Source: Archaeoglobus veneficus SNP6 (GTDB lineage: Archaea > Halobacteriota > Archaeoglobi > Archaeoglobales > Archaeoglobaceae). Taken from it: DNA of 64,000 nucleotides. Shown piece by piece: positions 60,064 through 64,000 of this stretch. The notes beneath the pieces are model-generated. The model saw nothing but the letters and a program-made list of their open reading frames with translations, ran no database searches and was not told the origin of the DNA. How positions within the stretch are numbered: the stretch's first letter is position 1; each line of letters opens with the position of its first letter. The stretch is taken from positions 1,658,612 to 1,722,611 of the forward strand of contig NC_015320.1 of the NCBI RefSeq assembly GCF_000194625.1, in the 5' to 3' direction. The translations under genes and the position numbers were made by a program.

Positions 60064-61188
60064 ATGTACTTCCAGCTCGCAAGGCGAAACCTGATGCGAA
60101 ATAAGGCGAGGAGTCTGCTGGCCATCGTTGGTATAATCATAGGAGTCATGGCTGTAGCTTCGATAGGTGTCTTCGGCGAGAGTCTGAAAGCAACTGTCCT
60201 CGAGAATTTCCAAAACGTCGCCAATGAGGTAATCATAACCCCAGCGTACTCCACGGGGCACTTCGAGATAGACGAGAAGATTGCCAGAAAGATAGAGAAG
60301 ATGTCTTATGTCAAAGAGACAATTGCTGTAAAGAGTGGGTGGGCGACGCTTGAAGTCAAAGGAAAGAGTGGAGCGGCAAACGTATACGGTATGGATGAAA
60401 AAGCCGTCAAAGACCTGTTCGAGGCTGAAGATGGAAGTATAAAGCTGAAAGGCTACTGCATCGTTGGAAAAAGTCTTGCAGAGAGATTCAAGCTCAGAGC
60501 AGGAAGTAAAATCATTGTGGAAGGCAGAGAATACAGGGTTTCAGCCGTTCTTAAAGAGGAGGGGGCGAGGTTCGATATAAACCCGAACAGAGCCCTTATC
60601 CTGTCGGTCAGTGACTTCGATAAAATCTTCGATGCAAAGTATTCCATGATCATCGTGAAAGTCAGGGACATAAACGAGATCGAAGCTTTCAAAAGCGCCA
60701 TTGAGAAGACAATCAACTCAAGAGAAAAGAAGGTCTCGGTTTTTGAGCTGAAAATGATACTCGAAAAGATAGACGAGACATTCAAGCAGGTAACTGTGTT
60801 CCTGATGGCAATTGCAGGTGTTTCACTCCTCGTCGCCGGTGTGAGCATCCTGAACATAATGCTGATGTCCACACTGGAGAGGACGAAGGAAATTGGCGTA
60901 ATGAGGGCGATAGGAGCGTACAGAGAGTCCATTCTGCGAATATTTCTCTTAGAGGCATTAATTCTCGGACTGATAGGGAGTATTATTGGAGGTTTGCTGA
61001 GTATTGCGGGCGGATATGCAATAGACATGCTCGTTCTCGGCTCCGCGAAGTATGTCCTGACACCATCGACAGCGTTCTACATGCTCGAGGGCATAACTTT
61101 CGGGATAATTACTGCCCTTATCAGCGGCCTCTACCCAGCGTGGAAGGCGAGCAGACTTGAACCCATTGAAGCGCTGCGCTACGAGTAA
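60064..61188 (+). CDS. ABC transporter permease (MacB/FtsX type)
   Basis: 374 residues. N-terminal TM with LARRNLMRNKARSLLAIVG, an extracytoplasmic MacB-PCD-like domain (about 45-240), and three C-terminal TM helices with TKEIGVMRAIGA and SGLYPAWKASRLEPIEALRYE, the FtsX signature. With the ATPase it forms a tripartite-type exporter or mechanotransmitter. The ATG at 60064 follows the ATPase stop. It is the last gene of the peptide cluster. Confidence 0.95.
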   Translation: MYFQLARRNLMRNKARSLLAIVGIIIGVMAVASIGVFGESLKATVLENFQNVANEVIITPAYSTGHFEIDEKIARKIEKMSYVKETIAVKSGWATLEVKGKSGAANVYGMDEKAVKDLFEAEDGSIKLKGYCIVGKSLAERFKLRAGSKIIVEGREYRVSAVLKEEGARFDINPNRALILSVSDFDKIFDAKYSMIIVKVRDINEIEAFKSAIEKTINSREKKVSVFELKMILEKIDETFKQVTVFLMAIAGVSLLVAGVSILNIMLMSTLERTKEIGVMRAIGAYRESILRIFLLEALILGLIGSIIGGLLSIAGGYAIDMLVLGSAKYVLTPSTAFYMLEGITFGIITALISGLYPAWKASRLEPIEALRYE

Positions 61189-61200
61189 TTCTAAAATCTG

Positions 61201-62058
61201 CTAAACGAGTCCGGAAAACTCCAGAAACATGTGGTCTGGAACTTTCACGTTCTCAGCCGGTCTTTCTGATAGTCTTGTCCTGATAACCCTGCCGTACTTG
61301 TCCCAGACATTTTCAAGCTCGTCTATATCCTCGGAACTACCAAACGCCACGTACGTTGGCCCGTTACCGGAAAGTCCAGCACAAACACCCAGCTTAATAG
61401 CCTCCTCTACGGGCTCCGTGGGATACCCTATTGCACTGCAGTAATGCGTGGAGTTGCTCAGCATAGCTCTGCAGTACTTTCCGTCTATCGCCTCACGTAT
61501 CGCCTGGCCGATAAGGGTGACGTCGCTCCTTATCCTCTCCAAGGAGATTTCACCCCTGTTCCAGGGTGGTATCAGAATGAGCACATCTCCTGAAATCTTT
61601 TCCCACCGTATCAGCTTCATTCGGGTGTTGTTGGAGATTACAAGCCCACCAAGGAGAGATGCTGAAGCGTCGTCAAACGCTCCGGTATAGCTTATCCCGC
61701 ATTCGAGAGACGTTCTTGCATTAGCCGTCAGAATCTTGTAGGCGTCGAGTTCCTGGTTGAAGGCTTTGAACGCTGCAGTGATAAGGGCATTCATGAAGGC
61801 GCTGCTGCTTCCGAGGCCGCTCCTCCTCGGAATTTCGCTTTCAACCTCAACCACAGCCTTCCCAAAGTGTCTGAGAGCTTTCTCTACAACCGATGCGTCA
61901 ATCTCTACTCCATTTAAGTAGAGAACAGAGTGCTTCAAGTCCTCCTCAAAGCTGACACTCACCCTCGTTTCCAGTTCTATGCCAAAGGCAGAGCCTATTC
62001 CGGTTGCGAGGGCGTTGATCACAGTTCCCGCTGCGTAGGCCCTTGCAGAAGCTTTCAC
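61201..62058 (-). CDS. aroK: Shikimate kinase, archaeal GHMP type
   Basis: 285 residues. SARAYAAGTVINALATGIGS at the N-terminus and EIPRRSGLGSSSAFMNAL (GHMP ATP-binding motif) identify the archaeal shikimate kinase family, unrelated to bacterial AroK. GLSGNGPTYVAFG is the C-terminal GHMP motif. It phosphorylates shikimate in aromatic amino-acid synthesis. Convergent with the ABC permease gene. Confidence 0.93.
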   Translation of the reverse strand: MKASARAYAAGTVINALATGIGSAFGIELETRVSVSFEEDLKHSVLYLNGVEIDASVVEKALRHFGKAVVEVESEIPRRSGLGSSSAFMNALITAAFKAFNQELDAYKILTANARTSLECGISYTGAFDDASASLLGGLVISNNTRMKLIRWEKISGDVLILIPPWNRGEISLERIRSDVTLIGQAIREAIDGKYCRAMLSNSTHYCSAIGYPTEPVEEAIKLGVCAGLSGNGPTYVAFGSSEDIDELENVWDKYGRVIRTRLSERPAENVKVPDHMFLEFSGLV

Positions 62059-62080
62059 AATTATTGTTTAACTGCGGGTT

Positions 62081-62479
62081 TTAAATCCTTTTCCTGCCCA
62101 GCTCATCCCTAACTCGGAAGTAGTAGGCAGAAAGGTTCTCAATAGACGTGATTTCCTTGCTTATCAGGGCGAAAAGCCTCTTTCTAATTCTAACGTCGGG
62201 AGTAATCCCCCAAGAAGAGAACTTTCTGACGAGGTCTTTCTCCAAAATCTCGCCTCGCCTGTCCCAGTCCGTGAGGATTATGACTTCCCTCGCACCAACT
62301 TCGTCAACTATCAGCGGAGTGGGGAGGGCCGAAGCTTTAAGAATCTCTCCCTGTACACCAAGCTCTCTCAACGCCTCAACGTCCTTCGAGCCTTCAACGA
62401 TTATAACAGCTCCCTCTTCTGCCCTGACCCTGAGCTCGTCTATAATCTCCACGAATTCGAAGAACTCTTCAAGATTCAT
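62081..62479 (-). CDS. Toprim-domain protein (UPF0292)
   Basis: 132 residues. AVIIVEGSKDVEALRELG (catalytic Glu) and VIILTDWDRRGEIL (DxD) are the Toprim motifs, as in the archaeal UPF0292 group. Nucleic-acid cleavage or nucleotidyl transfer is the expected chemistry; target unknown. Its ATG overlaps the DUF167 stop. Confidence 0.9.
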   Translation of the reverse strand: MNLEEFFEFVEIIDELRVRAEEGAVIIVEGSKDVEALRELGVQGEILKASALPTPLIVDEVGAREVIILTDWDRRGEILEKDLVRKFSSWGITPDVRIRKRLFALISKEITSIENLSAYYFRVRDELGRKRI

Positions 62480-62781
62480 TTCTCCAGCGATTTTACAAGC
62501 AATGATTCAACTTCTTGTGGCGAGGCGCTATGCACAAATATAACCTTCTGGCTCGAGGTGTGACCTTTCACAATCTCCACTTTTTTCCTGAAAATTTTGC
62601 TGAAAAGTTCCACAATCTCTGCATTCGCCTTTCCACCCTTTGGTGGAGCTTTCACTCTAACAGCAATACTCTTTCTCCACTCGTTATATCCGTAAACACA
62701 GCTCTGCTTGGAGTTCGGCGTTACCTCTATGCTGATGTACACGCCATTGCTCGCAGCCTTAATGGCATCGCGTATCTTCAT
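62476..62781 (-). CDS. DUF167 (UPF0235) protein
   Basis: 101 residues. SIEVTPNSKQSCVYGYNEW and VRVKAPPKGGKANAEIVELF are the family signature. Its ATG at 62781 overlaps the dapB stop (ATGA) and its stop overlaps the Toprim gene. Function unknown. Confidence 0.92.
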   Translation of the reverse strand: MKIRDAIKAASNGVYISIEVTPNSKQSCVYGYNEWRKSIAVRVKAPPKGGKANAEIVELFSKIFRKKVEIVKGHTSSQKVIFVHSASPQEVESLLVKSLEK

Positions 62782-63557
62782 AGACCAAGAACATCGGCCA
62801 TTCCGTAGATTCCGGGTTTGTTGATGCCGGCTATCCACTTAACGGCCTTTATCGCTCCTCCAGCAAACGCCTGCCTGCTCCACGCTCTATGAGTGATCTC
62901 AACCCTTTCACCCATGCCTATAAAGAATACCGTGTGCTCTCCGACCACATCGCCACCTCTGACTGCAAAGACACCTATCTCGTCGCTACGTGGACACTCG
63001 CCGCTCCTTCCAGTAACGACTTCCCTTTCGCCGATGACACTTTTTATTACTTCTGCAGCCTTTACTGCAGTCCCGCTGGGAGCATCGCGCTTGAAGCGGT
63101 GGTGGATTTCGACTATTTCAACATCGTAGTTCGAAAGATACGATGCTGCAGCTTCGAGGAGTTTCCAGAAAACGTTCACACCCACGCTGAAGTTCGGCGA
63201 AACTACTGCAGGCACGGCCTTGCAGTACTCTTCGATCTGCTTCTTCTGCTCCTCGGTGAATCCAGTAGTACCAACTACGAGCTTTACACCCTTCTGAGAT
63301 GCAATTCTTATGTTCTCCACTGCAGCGCTTGCAGTTGTGAAGTCAACGAGCACATCTGCGTCAAGCTTTTCCTCCATTTCAGATGCGTGGATTACGGAAA
63401 CGCCTGTCTTCCCAACTCCTGCAAGCTCGCCAGCATCTTTTCCTACTTCGCGCACGTCGAAGGCTTGAGCCAGCTCAAGCTCCTTGTCTTCAACAACGTT
63501 CTTAATTATCAGCCTGCCCATCCTGCCGGCAGCCCCGGCAACTGCAACCCGTATCAT
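62778..63557 (-). CDS. dapB: 4-hydroxy-tetrahydrodipicolinate reductase
   Basis: 259 residues. NAD(P) site VAVAGAAGRMGRLI; VGTTGFTEEQKK; substrate/catalytic EIHHRFKRDAPSGTA. It carries out the second committed step of lysine/diaminopimelate synthesis. It overlaps dapA by 4 bases. Confidence 0.95.
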   Translation of the reverse strand: MIRVAVAGAAGRMGRLIIKNVVEDKELELAQAFDVREVGKDAGELAGVGKTGVSVIHASEMEEKLDADVLVDFTTASAAVENIRIASQKGVKLVVGTTGFTEEQKKQIEEYCKAVPAVVSPNFSVGVNVFWKLLEAAASYLSNYDVEIVEIHHRFKRDAPSGTAVKAAEVIKSVIGEREVVTGRSGECPRSDEIGVFAVRGGDVVGEHTVFFIGMGERVEITHRAWSRQAFAGGAIKAVKWIAGINKPGIYGMADVLGL

Positions 63558-64000
63558 AGCAACCCAAGGGAAACGAGAACGTCCTTAAGCTTTGCTGTTT
63601 TCTCTTCATTCAGTTCCACTAAGGGCAGCCTCGGCTTTCCGGCAGCAAGCCCCATGAGTTCCATGGCCTTCTTTACGGGTATAGGATTGGTATCGATGAA
63701 TAGAGCGCTGAAAAGGGGCATGAGCTTGTAATGAAGCTCCCTCGCCTTCGCAACATCTCCGTTCTTAAAAGCGAGGTACATCTCCTTCATTAGCTGAGGA
63801 GCAACGTTTGCGGCAACACTTATCACGCCCTTCCCGCCAAGAAGCAGTACGGGTAGCGTCAGAAAATCGTCTCCTGAGAGTAAAACAAAATCATCCGGCG
63901 TTCGCCTTATTATTTCCGCTATCTGCTTGAGGTTTCCACTCGCCTCTTTTATCCCAATTATGTTCTCAATCTGCGAGAGCTTTTCCGCCACTTCAGGCGT
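63554..64000 (-). CDS. dapA: 4-hydroxy-tetrahydrodipicolinate synthase, C-terminal part
   Basis: The frame is open to the window edge; ~148 residues are visible. IIGIKEASGNLKQI contains the Schiff-base Lys (K in IKEASG), followed by LLSGDDFLTLPVLLLGGKG and NPIPVKKAMELMG. It condenses pyruvate with aspartate semialdehyde. Start lies outside. Operon dapA-dapB-DUF167-Toprim-aroK is suggested by 4-base overlaps up to the Toprim gene. Confidence 0.93.
   Translation of the reverse strand, partial: TPEVAEKLSQIENIIGIKEASGNLKQIAEIIRRTPDDFVLLSGDDFLTLPVLLLGGKGVISVAANVAPQLMKEMYLAFKNGDVAKARELHYKLMPLFSALFIDTNPIPVKKAMELMGLAAGKPRLPLVELNEEKTAKLKDVLVSLGLL

Noticed and set aside
62889-63731. 280-codon open frame on the plus strand
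   Set aside because: It is the antisense shadow of dapB and dapA, which are complete and well conserved on the minus strand.
1-64000. CRISPR array or rRNA genes
   Set aside because: No regularly spaced direct repeats of 24-37 bases and no rRNA-like sequence were seen.

Overview
The window is archaeal and most likely from the Archaeoglobaceae (Archaeoglobus or a close relative). The evidence is a TFB-Gar1 pair, an RFC small subunit, primase PriS next to a GINS protein, ribosomal proteins L44e and S27e, a GHMP-type shikimate kinase, archaeal-type PPAT, TATA/BRE promoters, GGTGA-type ribosome binding sites and leaderless starts. A [NiFe] hydrogenase C-terminus, a tungsten aldehyde ferredoxin oxidoreductase and a NADH oxidase/CoA-disulfide-reductase-like enzyme suit an anaerobic hyperthermophile. 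The genus is inferred from gene content; no comparison was run.

Layout. 1-1.4 kb: end of a hydrogenase large subunit, its maturation protease, and a membrane protein/HTH pair. 1.4-6.6 kb (minus): an unusual operon of radical SAM enzyme, MoxR-type AAA ATPase with a Cys cluster, VWA protein and two GXGXG beta-helix proteins. 6.7-9.3 kb: tRNA-Arg(CCG), an SDR with an extra helical domain, a frameshifted PhzF gene. 9.3-16 kb: envelope lipoproteins, a PGF-CTERM protein, a FilR1-like regulator, and a membrane protein with three C-terminal repeats. 16-27 kb: core genes (TFB, Gar1, HD hydrolase, two M24 peptidases, an FtsZ-like protein, RFC, malate dehydrogenase, NADH oxidase). 27-31 kb: an AT-rich cassette with a zinc-peptidase-like protein, wHTH proteins and a divergent PCNA-like protein. 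31-33 kb: PPAT, NTPase, radical SAM.

33.3-44.2 kb (minus) is a type I restriction-modification island. hsdM and hsdS are separated from hsdR by a HEPN protein, a two-TM coiled-coil protein, a pol-beta nucleotidyltransferase and an AbrB/PIN pair; the island ends next to tRNA-Val(GAC). 44.4-52.7 kb: NfeD-type protease, DUF357, PriS, GINS, L44e, S27e, MBL hydrolase, MoaD-like protein, AOR, OGG2-like glycosylase and DUF554. 52.8-53.9 kb: an IS630-family element with recognisable ends.

54-61.2 kb is the most interesting region. A small hydrophobic peptide gene with a strong promoter and RBS is followed by a small membrane protein, a SpoIIM/DUF95 protein, a secreted membrane-anchored protein, and a MacB/FtsX-type ABC transporter. 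This is the gene logic of circular bacteriocin clusters. A decayed copy of the same module (Yip1 remnant, leader-sharing membrane protein, broken spoIIM) lies just upstream beside the IS. 61.2-64 kb holds shikimate kinase, a Toprim protein, DUF167, dapB and the 3' part of dapA.

Several genes (phzF, an NEW3-like protein, a DUF5320 protein, a coiled-coil membrane protein, one spoIIM copy) are broken by single-base shifts, often at homopolymers. Sequencing error and real decay cannot be separated from the sequence alone.
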